Positions 45,290-58,900 of a DNA stretch of 64,000 bases are shown piece by piece. Position 1 is the stretch's first letter. Each line of letters begins with the position of its first letter. Made by a program: the position numbers and the translations under genes. Source of the DNA: Buddleja alternifolia (lineage: Eukaryota; Streptophyta; Magnoliopsida; Lamiales; Scrophulariaceae); assembly GCA_019426215.1 (NCBI GenBank), contig CM033392.1, forward strand, positions 38,550,980-38,614,979, read 5' to 3'. Under the pieces are notes generated by a model, which searched no databases, was not told the origin of the DNA, and saw nothing but the letters and a program-made list of their open reading frames with translations.

Positions 45290-46830
45290 ATGACTGTGTT
45301 TTCTACTTCGTGGATTCTGGACTCAGGGGGTAGTGCCCATGTATGTTGTTTGGATCAGGATCTGTAGAGAAGTGGAAAGCTGGGCTAAGAAGAAGTGATG
45401 ATCAAAGTAGGTAGCGGGGAAAGCGTCGCAGCTATTGGGATTGGATCTACTTCTCTTTATTTTAATTTTGGACATTTATTATTTTTAGATAATGTTTTAG
45501 TTTTGCCCAAGGGTCTTAAGAGTATTGTATCAATTCCTATCGTAGTTAAGATTGGATATACATTCCGTTTTTCTAAATTAAATTGTGACATTTATTATGG
45601 AAATAAATTAGTTGGCAATGCTTGTTTAGTTAATGGATTGTATTATTTGAATGTCCGTAATTCATCTGATGTGAATGTTGTAACACGTAAACGTGGTAGG
45701 CAAGAAGCTAACCTAAGACTCAAGTGGCATCTTAGACTAGGACATGCCGGAGAGCACAGGATCCACAAAATGGAAAAAGATGGGCTATTAAGCTCACTGG
45801 GGTCGGTTCCCATTCCAACATGTGAATCATATCTCTTAGGGAAGATGGCTAGATCTCCCTTCACCGGAACTTTTGAAAGAGCTACTCAAGTCTTAGGGTT
45901 AGTGCATACCGACATCTGCGGACCATTTGGAGAAATGACTCATGGAGGTTTCTACTACTTCATCACTTTCACAGACGATCATTCAAGATATGGTCTAGTG
46001 TATCTGATGAAGCAAAAGTCTGAATCCTTTGAAAGGTTCAAGGAGTTCAAAGCCTTAGTTGAAAATCAAACTGGGGAAAATATAAAAATTCTACGATCGG
46101 ATCGTGGAGGAGAATATATGAGTGCTGAGTTTGATGAATTCCTTAGACAACAAGGAATAATGTTACAACTAACACCACTAGCAACTCCTCAACTAAATGG
46201 AGTAGCCAAGCGAAGGAACCGAACACTGTTGGACATGGTTCATTCCATGCTTAATACACTGATTTACCCATTTCGTTATGGGGACACGAGCTCCTTACTG
46301 CTGCTCATGTTTTGAACAGATGTCCCTCTAAATCCGTTCCTAAAACTCTGCATGAGATGTGGAATAATAGGAAACTGAGTCTTAATCACATTAAGATTTG
46401 GGGATGTCCGCTTATGTCAAGAAGACTAAAGTGGAGAAATTGGAGACAAGATCCCTCATGGGACATTTCATTGGTTATCCTAAGGATTCCATGGGATTCT
46501 TCTTTTACATGCATGATGATCAGAGAATTATCGTGGCCCTAGAAGCTCACTTCCTTGAAGATGAGTTCATCTTGGAAGGGGGCAAAGGTAGGAAAATTGT
46601 TCTACAAGAACAAAATGAAACTCCCTCAGAGACATCTGTTCAAAAACCAAGGCCTGAACCAATAGTAGCACAACCACCACGTAGATCTGGTAGAATACCA
46701 CATGAACCTGAGAGGTATGGGTATCTACTGTAGGGGGAGCTAGAGCTTCACACTGTAGTACAAGAAGGTCATGAAGATGATCCTTGTACCTATGATCAAG
46801 CGATGGTGGATGTTGACGCGTTAAGATGGT
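45290..46830 (+). pseudogene. Protease and integrase of C (broken)
   Basis: Protease reads WILDSGGSAHVC, with D-S-G kept but stops right after. The long frame 45395-46315 runs through the integrase zinc-binding region (LKWHLRLGHAGEHRIH; the first Cys of CESC is Cys, the second Tyr), HTDICGPFGEM and RSDRGGEYMS. In NGVAKRRNRTLLD the catalytic Glu is replaced by Lys. The frame ends at 46315; a shift leads to 46398-46733 (integrase tail and linker). Confidence 0.9.
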
Positions 46831-48290
46831 GAGAAGCCATGGAAACAGAAATGGACTTTATGCAATCGAACCAAGTCTGGACTTTGGTAGATTGTCCTGA
46901 AGGTATCAAACCTATAGGATGTAAGTGGATCTACAAAAGAAAGATAGGTAGCGATGGCAAGGTTGACACCTTTAAAGTGTGGCTCGTAGCTAAAGGGCAT
47001 AGTCAGAGAGAAAAAATTGACTATTAAGAAAACTTTTTCGCCCGTGGCCATGATAAAGTCTATACGAATACTGTTATCCATAGTTGCATACTTAGACTAT
47101 GAGATATGGCAGATGGATGTCAAAACAGCTTTTCTAAATGGATTCCTTGAGGAGGATATCTATATGGAACAACCAAAGGGTTTTGTATCCGAGTCCGACA
47201 TCCATAAAGTATGTAAACTTGAGAGGTCCATATATGGTCTCAAGCAAGCATCTAGAAGCTGGAATCTTCGTTTTGATGAAGTAGAAAAGGGATATGGCTA
47301 CATCAAGAACGAAGATGAACCCTGTGTCTACAAGAAGACTAGTGGGAGCAAACTCTCGATCTTAGTACTATATGTGGATGACATTCTGCTTATAGAAAAT
47401 GACGTAGGAGTGCTCACCACAGTCAAGAAATGGCTTTCGAGTACGTTTTCCATGAAAGACTTGGAATTCGTATCTACAGGGATAGAACGATTAGAATGAT
47501 AGGTCTCTCTCAAGAATTTTACTTAGAAAAGGTCCAAAAGAGGTTTAGGATGGACAATTCTAAGAAAGGATTTCTTCCCATTAGGCATGGAGTACACCTG
47601 TCCAAGTCTATGTGCCCTCAAAGTGAGAAAGATAGGCAGGAGATAAGTAATGTGCCCTATGCTTCTACAATAGGTAGCCTGATGTATGCAATGTTGTGTA
47701 CTAGACCCGACATTGCCTGTTGTGAGCGTGGTGAGTCAATTTCAGGCAAACCTGGGAAAGGAACATTGGATAGCTGTGAAAAATATCCTAAAGTATCTGA
47801 AAAGAACTAAGGATACGATTCTCATCTGTGGAGGTGGAGACTTGAAGATGGAAGGTTATTCTGATACAGACTTTCAATCTAATGTTGACGACCGAAAATC
47901 CACTTCGGAGTTTGTTTTTACTCTCAATGGTGGAGCAGTGTCTTGGAAAAGTTCCAAGCAAACCACAACCGCTGATTCCACCACTGAAGCCGAGTATGTG
48001 GCAGCCTCAGAGGCAGCAAAAGAAGCTGTTTGGATGAGAAAGTTTCTTGGAGAACTTGAATCGGTCCCCAGTGCTTAGCTCCCGTTACCACTTTATTGTG
48101 ATAACAATGGAGCTATAGCGCAAGCCAAGGAATCGAGGTCTCATAAAAAATCCAAACACATTGAGAGAAGATTTCACATCATCAGGGAGATCGTTGGTAG
48201 AGGAGAAATAGTAGTACATAAAATAGTCTCAGCTGACAATGTAGCTGACCCTTTCACCAAACCACTACCTCAGGTTGTTTTGGTCTCTTT
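46831..48290 (+). pseudogene. Reverse transcriptase and RNase H of C (broken)
   Basis: Frames in order: 46839-47027 (PIGCKWIYKRKIG), 47017-47499 (MDVKTAFLNGFLEEDIYM, intact catalytic LYVDDILLI), 47430-47810, and 47686-48078 with RNase H (TDFQSNVDD, TTEAEYVAASEAA), then LYCDNNGAI and the terminal ADNVADPFTKPLPQ. A short deletion removed residues after STFSMKDL. The PPT and LTR start expected after RNase H are missing. Confidence 0.9.
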
Positions 48291-48610
48291 TGTTTTGTCT
48301 TGGTCAACAAGTCATTGAGTTATAAAAGGGCTCTCTTGACTTTAACCTAAATAAGTGAATAGATTACATGAATTGTAACTCTCCAAAGAATAGAAGAAGA
48401 AAAATATCCTCCCTCTCTATACACCAAAGTCGTTGCCCCTATAGAGAACAAGAAGGGAATTTTTCGTCATCAATTCGCAAGTGATAATTTAGAGGCAACG
48501 TGATTCGTTGTTGAATTCATCTACAACTTCAAGAATTGAAGAATACAAGGGTTGAAGAATTCAAGAAGTTCATCAATCTAAAGTGTAAAAGAAGAATTGG
48601 ATTCTCCTAC
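48291..48610 (+). repeat. 3' LTR remnant of C, part 1
   Basis: Lacks the LTR 5' end. From 48491 (AGGCAACGTGATTCG) it matches the 5' LTR at 42064. Interrupted by E at 48611; continues at 59512. Confidence 0.8.
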
Positions 48611-51600
48611 TGTCACGCCCCAAAATTTGGTCACAAAAGACCCAACTTGAATACATGAGTCTATCGTAGCTGTAGATCCAACTCAAAACATGGACCCAAT
48701 TTTATCAATGTATCTTAGGGTCCTACTCCTGAAACTATCATCCGCATCACGAAGTAACTTAATATTCTTGAATAAAACTACCAGTTTTTTTACCTCTTGG
48801 ATCGTCCATGTCTATTCCTGTTATCCTCCAAACTAGTCTCACTGCTCAACTCACCTACAGCTGGAAGGAAGGAATGAAACAAAATACGTAAGCAAAGGCT
48901 TAGTGAGTGCCAGTGCTTGTGTGCAAGTTGCTTAAAATAGTTTTTAGACCCAAATGATAAATTAGTGAGGGAAAACTAATAATAGTTTTTGTTGATTTTC
49001 AAAGGATCATTGAAATCCTAAATAAGAAAAACAATTTGTGATCATAGTATACAATTAAGCAATAGCTAGTATGAGACAAAGGTCTTAGTATATGCACGAT
49101 GAGGTTTTGTCAAATATTATTGAAAACATGCTTGGAAAAAATCACGTTCATGATAAAGCTGGAACAATTGGTGGCATGAAATGTAAGTTTCAAAACATGC
49201 ATTTTAAAAAAAAGCATGTAGTTCAATGCAAGTATCACGTACAAGACATGTTTAAGTAACATGTACATGTCACGCTTAAGCAGTAGGGGGCCATGTTAGA
49301 AATACCATCGCGTCTGATGATTTACCCATAGCACTTTGGGTCCCGCTGCTTCTTCCTTATCGACCCTGAACACGCGGCTTAAAAGCCATCACCTTATACC
49401 TCCCCACGCAGGCTCGCGATGTCCGATTTGGTCATATCCGGAGTATGCCACACGATAAATGACCCATGCACCGTCAGAGCACTCCGTCTTAGGTGCATGG
49501 ATCTGGACGTGAATAGCGGGAACTGTTTAAGACCGCAAGCCCATGCTTGACCGGCCGAACCCTGCCCTATCCATCGCCCGACCTTGGGCCCAACACAACC
49601 ACGTCAGATGCAACACGTCACAAGAACACCATCACGACAAATGATCACGATACAAGACCAATGATGGAGTAATTTCACAAAAATCATAAAACCGATGTTT
49701 ATTTTGAAATCATTCTTGTATAAATTATGCATCTGAAATAAGTATGCAATCACGTATATCACGAATGATGCAATGAAGCATTTTAGCCCACGATGAAATA
49801 TTTAATCAACAAATAGTTTTTCAGAATTTCCTTAAAAGAATGTTTTCCTCGAATTCATTTTCACAAAACATGCCTGAAAATTACTTTTGCAAGATACGTG
49901 TTTGAAAACATTCATGCAGGTAATAGTTGGTGCCAAGAATTGGTGAATGTAAAATCAGTTGTGAATTTGATTCGAAAGTGTTGAAACCCATTTTCATGTC
50001 AAGTATTCAAAGCATGTTCAAAGTAGATATATATATATATATGACGTATTCTTTCCAGTCTTGAAAGACATATAACTATAATTTTGAGAGGCAACTCACC
50101 TCGTCCAATCGAATACCAAGCTTAAGTCGAGAACTCGAGTGATGCTCCACCTATCTCGTACGTGCAATTCCTATTCCAAGTAACTGCACTCATCTATATG
50201 ATCGTAATATCAACTCGATTGATAATAACCAAATACGATAAGGTTAATATCGAATAATCAATAGTCAAGGAAATATATCTTTCCCAACGCTTATTCATCT
50301 AGCAATATACCATAAAATTTCTGTCACACTTTACTTCTAAGCCACGAACACAAAGGCAAGAGATAACGACACTGTGCGCATCCGTCGTCCTCATCGTTAC
50401 CATTCTTTGTCCATCCATTTACCATTATACCAACATGAAACTCATATCCACAGATTCATAACAATATCATTTTTATCACCATATAAGTTTCATCTCAATT
50501 CCACTAGAGAAAAGGGTGAATCGGGCCTTTAAGGTTGATCTCCCAAAACTGCTAATATCACGCACATCTTGCCATCTTGTAGACAACTCCAATTTCCAAA
50601 CCCATTTCAGCCTCGAATTTGTCAAATCCTCTGCCTATAGTTATCTACACTCACATGGCTTTCCAATGGTAGTCTTGCATGTGCAATCGGACATGGGTAA
50701 TTCCATTTTTGGTCAAAACAAAGTGGGTGGCCGTTTCTGGAAATCGAAACAGGGCACTGGTGGTGATCTTGAGGTACTGTTTCTTGACTGTCTATAAACT
50801 GAATTTCAAAGAAACTTAGCTTTACAAGCATCTAGACTCAATAAGACTTCTATTGGTGGTATTTCATATACAGTCAAAATAGGGTAATGATGTTTTATGG
50901 GCAACACAATCGAATGAACATTTCTGAAATTGGAGGCTTGTTACTGGCAATGATATTTCCATGGTGATTTCTGGACATTTAACCAAGAGTTCTTCAACAA
51001 AATACTAAAGTAAACTTATCTACACTTAACAAGGATTCTACAGGTGGTCTTGGATAAGTAATTGAACCATCATAAGCAACATTTCAGGGGAAAGCAAAAT
51101 GGGAGACAGATTCTGGGCTGAAAATGATGCAGTGCCAGTGATTATTTGATTGACAATTCTTGCTTATTTCCTTAACCAAAACCAGAAAAACTCACCATTG
51201 ACATCATCTAGACGAAAAGAGCTTTCCAATGGTGGGATTCCATGCATGATCAAACAACCGGAACCATGGTCTCTGACTACAAGAACATGAGGTGAAGTTT
51301 CAGGTATTGCAAATACAGCACCTGTAGTAGTGATTCGGTTGTGGTTTATGGAACTTTAAAGAGTCAATTTGCAAAATATGACTTTATAGATTTCTTCCTC
51401 GTCCTCTTAGGATTAATTTGAGCTAAAGAAGTCTGAATTCGGAGGTCATTTGCTACCTCAAAGCTTGAGAAGAACAAAACTGACAGGGCTGGGATTTCTA
51501 CCCGGGAATTGCTGAATTTCTTTACTCAACTTCTTGTCTTTTGAGAGAACTAAAGAGCTGTTCTTTTGAGGGGAATTTCCAGAATGAAGGTGATGAAGGG

Positions 51601-51786
51601 AGTGTATAAATAGCTGAATGCTCTTTGCCTAACTACAAGGAATGGTTGAATGCTCTTTACCTAACTACAAGGAATGGTTGAATGCTCTTTACCTAACTAC
51701 AATGTGGCACGTTTGAAAGCAAGCATGCTGGAATTTTATTAGTTTGCCACCTATTGGTCTCCTTCTCATTATTTGTGCATGGGAGG

Positions 51787-51819
<33 letters not shown>

Positions 51820-52215
51820 GGTATGCGTGTGTTTACATGTGTTTATATTTATATATGTAGATATGGATATGTTAAAATATTCACAACATATAATGATGAA
51901 GGTGAAATTATACATAAAATGATATGATGCATCAACTATTCAACAAAGATGTGTAAAAGCTACTAGCCTATTTAACATATAGTTCGAGCGTAAGATTCGT
52001 TATATGGCGGAAGAATAAAATATTGTGTGGAGCCCGAAACATAAAAATGGAAGAAATTACAAAAATCTAATTAACGGTAATTATAATTCTTACATTCGTC
52101 TCTACGGAATAAGGAGCTGAGAATAGAGAGTGTTACAACTCCCATGTATTGATATCTGCTTGAGCGTTCGAATAATATGAAAGGGACCACAAGGCTCGAA
52201 AATAGGGGTATCACA
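48611..52215 (-). repeat. 3' LTR of E
   Basis: 3605 bases. It contains a GC-rich, CpG-rich block (about 49270-49640) in otherwise AT-rich DNA, a 32-base tandem repeat (51616-51702), a TATAAATA (51605-51612) on the plus strand and a TA/TG microsatellite (51787-51819). The 93-aa frame 50516-50797 recurs unchanged in the other LTR. Confidence 0.93.
51616..51702. repeat. 32-base tandem repeat in E LTR
   Basis: 2.7 copies of a unit starting GAATGCTCTTTACCTAACTA. The same array is in the other LTR from about 58916 to 59002, so it predates the insertion of E. Confidence 0.85.
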
Positions 52216-52227
52216 CCCTTCCCTCCT
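52216..52227 (-). promoter_or_regulatory. Polypurine tract of E
   Basis: Minus strand AAGGAGGGAAGGG before the LTR start TGTGATACCCC. One reading frame across it gives CEFGDQILLRREG. Confidence 0.8.
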
Positions 52228-55200
52228 TAAGAGAATTTGGTCCCCAAATTCACACTTGAGAACAAAATTGAGAATGGCATCTTCGCATTTATTCTTTAGT
52301 TCATGAACCTTTTGGTTTAGTATCCACGTAGATTTTCCCTTCTATGGTTGCTCTTGCACTAGATAAAACATGTGTTGATATATTATGAGCATCGAGTCCA
52401 ACTAATACTTTCATAGCCCAAAACTCGAGAAACATCATATGTGTGAGCAAAGTGTATAAAAATTTGAGCTTGTGTGCCAGTTTCATCATATGTTTTAGAA
52501 ATCAAAGCATCTTGAATCTCAAAATGAGGCTTTCTTGTGTTAATCTTCTTGACTCCTCTAGATGGTACCTTGAAATCTTTATCATTGATCTTCAATTTGA
52601 TCTCTCTATTTCCCTTGTATACATAGCTCTCCAGATAGCTCAATGTGTTCATAATCCATAGATGATTATTGGATCTTGTTGATGGAGTCTTGGATCATCT
52701 TTGTTTTAATTTGTACGGATATGACTTAAAGGCTTGGTATTAACAGACTTGACTATTTACGAAAGCTGAAAATCATTATCCTGAAATTTAAGTGACGATA
52801 GGAACACTAGGGTTTGAATTCCGCCGCAACTTTGAGGTTGTAACTCTCTCATTTTCTCTATTTTCTTTATCCTCTGATCTCGTCACAAGTTGTTCATTCC
52901 GATAAGTTGAAGATCCGAGCTGTCATATGATGACTGATGAGTTGCCATAGTATCTTTCTTTATGAAGCACCACAACCACAATTTCTAACTTTCCACGGAG
53001 AAGAAAATTGAGTGCTCGCCAAGCTATAACTAAGTCTCCTTGATAATCGATTCACTTCAGTTCTTGATTTACACGCCGCAAAGTTTCCACTGTTTTGTTT
53101 GTTATTAAGCATAGATTCATAATCCATACGATTACGAACTCTAGTCAGTATCAATGTTTCCAACTATACAAAAGGTTAAAGGTGTATACAATTGATTTAC
53201 CAATGTGGATTAATATTTGAGAATACATCGTTGTAAGAGAGAGATCTAAGGAAATAAAATTAAGGTGATCATTAACTTAGACAATTGATTAGAAGATCAA
53301 TTGATGAATAAACAAGCGATCAACAACAATATAATGGCTCGAGCAATCAGAAGAGAAGATTAAGAAAGATAGGTTATACAGGACTTTCAATGATAGAACT
53401 TAACGAGTACGAAATACATTATGACAAGAGAGGAGAACTGAGAATGTTCTTGAAGATAAATTGCTATTCAGATATGTTGTAAATTAGGGATAGTCACAAC
53501 CAAATTTTAATATATGGTAGAGAAAATAAGGTAGATAAAATAGGGTGGGAACTCAATGACAATTGAAATCCTCATTAAAGAGGGATTGAAGAAGCGGTCT
53601 GTAAGAACTAAATATGGTCATAGAAATAACAATTGAACTCGTAAATGCATACTTCATATATATGCTCATACCAGGGAGGTTTGAATCAAGTGACATCATC
53701 TCAAACTGGATGAATGAAAGTGGTTCAATATAGGGAATTTTAATACAAAGAGATGAAAGATAAACCTTGAGATGAACTAAGAGTATGATCATACGATGAG
53801 AAATTGATGTCCTTGAATGAAGGAAAAATCTAGGCAAAAGAGTTTTCAAGAAGAATTCATTTAAAATGATATGGCTACAAACTCAAGTATCTTACCAAAG
53901 ATGATTAGTAACTTGAACATCAAAAAGTGTCAATCATAATCGTCAAATAAAAGATGGTTGAGCAAGTGAAATGTCTATTAAAGAGGATTAGAAGGGGACA
54001 ACATTAGGAGTAGAATAAAATTTCGATTTAAGACGACGATTTTATGATAAAACTGAACCGCCGTCTAAGAATAATTTATTGGTCAAAAGTGGATACAAAC
54101 AATCTCAAATAGATAAATAGATTGGATAAATAAATCTAAAATGCGAATGATTGATTTCGTGATGGGAATTGAAGAACTGAGAAGGATTGCAAGAAAAGGT
54201 CATTCAGCATGTGCATAAGATTAGAAATTAGCAATTCAATTAGAAATTGCACAACTTATATGATGTAACAAGGATCAAATTGCGGATGGTTGTTGTCTCA
54301 AAATTCAAGAACTATGTGATTACTTGGATAAGTTTGAAGACAAGAGACGAAAGAAAGGTCTCATGAAAAAGCAAAAAAAAAAAAAAACAATAAACAGATT
54401 CAAAAGATAAACACTGTAATTGGATTAAGCAAGGGTTCATGGAGAAGAGTGATAAATGGACTCCAATAAATTGAATTGTTACAAGCTCAATGCTTAATGA
54501 GAGAATTGGTCAAATGAGTATCAGAATTATAGTCGAACATCAATATTCATGTAGAGGAATCAAGAGATATTGCTAATTGATAGAGATTTATTATGTCACA
54601 ACAATTGGAATAGAACAGAAAACATAATTCAAAAGATGAGTCTAGAATAAGATTGGACCCCCTTTAAAGATTAACAAGTCAACAAGTATTGGAACTTACG
54701 AATAGAATAATAGAACATAATGTCAAGAGATTTCCGAAGAGTGGATGGAAATAAATAAATTCCAAGGGGCGAAACTCTCAAGATGAAATGAATAGTAAGG
54801 AATTCCAAATACGAGAGTTTCTCAAGTATGAAAGGAATTGGACTTTCAATAATGGAGTTTACTAGATTGCTAAACATAATAAAGAAGTATGGATCCATAA
54901 ATTTTGTTTCAACAGGGGCGCGAGAAAGAGTTAGAGAAAAGTAACTCGATATTGGTGAAGAGACATCCATTGTATTCTATGAAGCAAGGAGAATCACTCT
55001 AAAAGTTCATTCCTAACATGTTTACCTCACTATACACGAACAGTGCTAGACAAAGGATATAGTGGCATAGCAGAATAAAATGGCGCAATCCACATTCACT
55101 AGGTCAGCTTATTCTAAATTAACATTGAAGTGGGATTGTACTACTTGAGCGCATCCATTCTGCGATACGGAGCATTACTTACCTTGAAAAGTCGTCCTCA

Positions 55201-55888
55201 AAGTCATCTTACTTCTCTTCCTCGTAAAGAAACTGTCATCACCTCAAGGCTATGACCCACCGCAATTCTTCTAGATTAGCCCCTATAACTCTAGCATAGC
55301 TTCGTAAACAAAAGGACCATCGACAATATCAATTGTTTTACGTGATAGGAACCCATTTGGCAAGGTGCAACAATGATTATGCTTCACTGAATTAGAAAAT
55401 GACATTTTACCCAAGAGGGTAAAGAGTGGGGAGCACGATCTAAAGCCAATGAACTATATGAGTTCAATGAGATAAATTAATTCAACGCACTCATCGTGAT
55501 AGTAACGATAAATATTGACACCATATTGTAATACTTGCTATTTGAGATTCATACTTAATCAAAACTCCGATGTCATGTCAATCCTTGTATACTTACTCTA
55601 TTATTTATCCAGGATATAAGAATTATCTTCTATCAAACACAACCTATTACTTTCCAGTCATTAGGCATAACATGTCCTTCTTCAAATTACCAATTAATCC
55701 AAAGAACTCATCTTGGTTTAGTGGAAAGACATATCAAATGCATCCTTATCATTGATGTAATACGATTCTACCTCATCGAAGTAACATTTTATCAACATTC
55801 ATCCCTCAATATCATTAGCTTAACTTAGAATCCATTACACTCCACAGTCCGAAGATCTTATCCCGGTGTAGCTCAGGCATTAGCCCAA
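52228..55888 (-). other. Non-coding interior of E
   Basis: 3.7 kb without gag, protease, polymerase or integrase motifs in any frame; the longest frames (about 90-100 codons at 52383-52652, 53553-53849 and 54671-54970) have no recognised domain. From about 53200 to 55000 the plus strand is conspicuously purine-rich, so element-sense RNA would be pyrimidine-rich. A run of A lies near 54368-54386. Next to the PPT a frame reads KCEDAILNFVLKCEFGDQIL, the only candidate for a pol remnant. Confidence 0.7.
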
Positions 55889-55900
55889 GCTCTGATACCA
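55889..55900 (-). promoter_or_regulatory. Primer binding site of E
   Basis: Minus strand TGGTATCAGAGC, three bases from the LTR; initiator tRNA-Met. Confidence 0.9.
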
Positions 55901-55903
55901 CTC

Positions 55904-58900
55904 TGTCACGCCCCAAATTTGGTCATAAAAGACCCAACTTGAATACATGAGTCTATCGTAGCTGTAGATCCAACTCAAAACATGGACCCAATTTTATCAA
56001 TGTATCTTAGGGTCCTACTCCTGAAACTATCATCCGCATCACGAAGTAACTTAATATCCTTGAATAAAACTACCAGTTTTTTACCTCTTGGATCGTCCGT
56101 GTCTATTCCTGTTATCCTCCAAACTAGTCTCACTGCTCAACTCACCTACAGCTGGAAGGAAGGAATGAAACAAAATATGTAAGCAAAGGTTTAGTGAGTG
56201 CCGGTGCTTGTGTGCAAGTTGCTTAAAATAGTTTTTAGACCCAAATGATAAATTAGTGAGGGAAAACTAATAATAGTTTTTGTTGATTTTCAAAGGATCA
56301 TTGAAATCCTAAATAAGAAAAATAATTTGTGATCATAGTAACAATTAAGCAATAGCTAGTATGAGACAAAGGTCTTAGTATATGCACGATGAGGTTTTGT
56401 CAAATATTATTGAAAACATGCTTGGAAAAAATCACGTTCATGATAAAGCTGGAACAATTGGTGGCATGAAATTTAAGGCTCAAAACATGCATTTTAAAAA
56501 AAAAAGCATGTAGTTCAATGCAAGTATCACGTACAAGACATGTTTAAGTAACATGTACACGTCACGCTTAAGCAGTAGGGGGCCATGTTAGAAATACCAT
56601 CGCGTCCGATGATTTACCCATAGCACTTTGGGTCCCGCTGCTTCTTCCTTATCGCCCCTGAATACGCGGCTTAAAAGCCATCACCTTATACCTCCCCACG
56701 CAGGCTCGCGATGCCCGATTTGGTCATATCCGGAGTATGCCACACGATAAATGACCCATGCACCCTCAGAGCACTCCGTCCTAGGTGCATGGATCTGGAC
56801 GTGAATAGCGGGAACTGTTTAAGACCGCAAGCCCATGCTTGACCGGCCGAACCCTGCCCTATCCATCGCCCGACCTTGGGCCCAACACAACCACGTCAGA
56901 TGCAACACGTCACAAGAACACCATCACGACAAATGATCACGATACAAGACCAATGATGGAGTAATTTCACAAAAATCATAAAACCGATGTTTATTTCGAA
57001 ATCATTCTTGTATAAATTATGCATCTGAAATAAGTATGCAATCACGTATATCACGAATGATGCAATGAAGCATTTTAGCTCACGATGAAATATTTAATCG
57101 ACAAATAGTTTTTCAGAATTTCCTTAAAAGAATGTTTTCCTCGAATTCATTTTCACAAAACATGCCTGAAAATTACTTTTGCAAGATACGTGTTTGAAAA
57201 CATTCATGCAGGTAATAGTTGGTGCCAAGAATTGGTGAATGTAAAATGAGTTTTGAATTTGATTCGAAAGTGTTGAAACCCATTTTCATGTCAAGTATTC
57301 AAAGCATGTTGAAAGTAGATATATATATATATATATGTGTGACGTATTCCTTCCAGTTTTGAAAGACATATAACTATAATTTTGAGAGGCAACTCACCTC
57401 GTCCAATCGAATATCAAGCTTAAGTCGAGAACTCAAGTGATGCTCCACCTATCTCGTACGTGCAATTCGTATTCCAAGTAACTGCACTCATCTATATGAT
57501 CGTAATATCAACTCGATTGATAATAACCAAGTACGATAAGGTTAATATCGAATAATCAATAGTCAAGGAAATATATCTTACCCAACGCTTATTCATCTAG
57601 CAATATACCATAAAATTTCTGTCACACTTTACTTCTAAGCCACGAACACAAAGGCAAGAGATAACGACACTGTGCGCATCCGTCGTCTTCATCGTTACCA
57701 TTCTTTGTCCATCCTTTTACCATTATACCAACATGAAACTCATATCCACAGATTCATAACAATATCATCTTTATCACCATATAAGTTTCATCTCAATTCC
57801 ACTAGAGAAAAGGGTGAATCGGGCCTTTAAGGTTGATCTCCCAAAACTGCTAATATCACGCACATCTTGCCATCTTGTAGACAACTCCAATTTCCAAACC
57901 CATTTCAGCCTCGAATTTGTCAAATCCTCTGCCTATAGTTATCTACACTCACATGGCTTTCCAATGGTAGTCTTGCATGTGCAATCGGACATGGGTAATT
58001 CCATTTTTGGTCAAAACAAAGTGGGTGGCCGTTTCTGGAAATCGAAACAGGGCACTGGTGGTGATCTTGAGGTACTGTTTCTTGACTGTCTATAAACTGA
58101 ATTTCAAAGAAACTTAGCTTTACAAGCATCTAGACTCAATAAGATTTCTATTGGTGGTATTTCATGTACAGTCAAAATAGGGTAATGATGTTTTATGGGC
58201 AACACAATCGAATGAACATTTCTGAAATTGGAGGCTTGTTACTGGCAATGATATTTCCATGGTGATTTCTGGACATTTAACCAAGAGTTCTTCAACAAAA
58301 TACTAAAGTAAACTTATCTACACTTAACAAGGATTCTACAAGTGGTCTTGGATAAGTAATTGAACCATCATAAGCAACATTTCAGGGGAAAGCAAAATGG
58401 GAGACAGATTTTGGGCTGAAAATGATGCAGTGCCAGTGATTATTTGATTGACAATTCTTGCTTATTTCCTTAACCAAAACCAGAAAAACTCACCATTGAC
58501 ATCATCTAGACGAAAAGAGATTTCCAATGGTGGGATTCCATGCATGATCAAACAACCGGAACCATGGTCTCTGACTACAAGAACATGAGGTGAAGTTTCA
58601 GGTATTGCAAATACAGCACCTGTAGTAGTGATTCGGTGGTGGTTTATGGAACTTTAAAGAGTCAATTTACAAAATATGACTTTATAGATTTCTTCCTCGT
58701 CCTCTTAGGATTAATTTGAGCTAAAGAAGTCTGAATTCGGAGGTCATTTGCTACCTCAAAGCTTGAGAAGAACAAAACTGACAGGGCTGGGATTTCTACA
58801 CGGGAATTGCTGAATTTCTTTACTCAACTTCTTGTCTTTTGAGAGAACTAAAGAGCTGTTCTTTTTGAGGGGAATTTCCAGAATGAAGGTGATGAAGGGA

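Noticed and set aside
50516..50797. 93-codon frame, identical at 57814-58095
   Set aside because: It lies in the LTRs of E, so its duplication and identity reflect the LTR pair. No domain or start context supports a gene.
52228..55888. Hidden host gene or decayed pol inside E
   Set aside because: I looked in both strands for YVDD-type, integrase, RNase H and protease motifs and found none; frames are short and AT-driven. Only the CEFGDQILLRREG end is suggestive.
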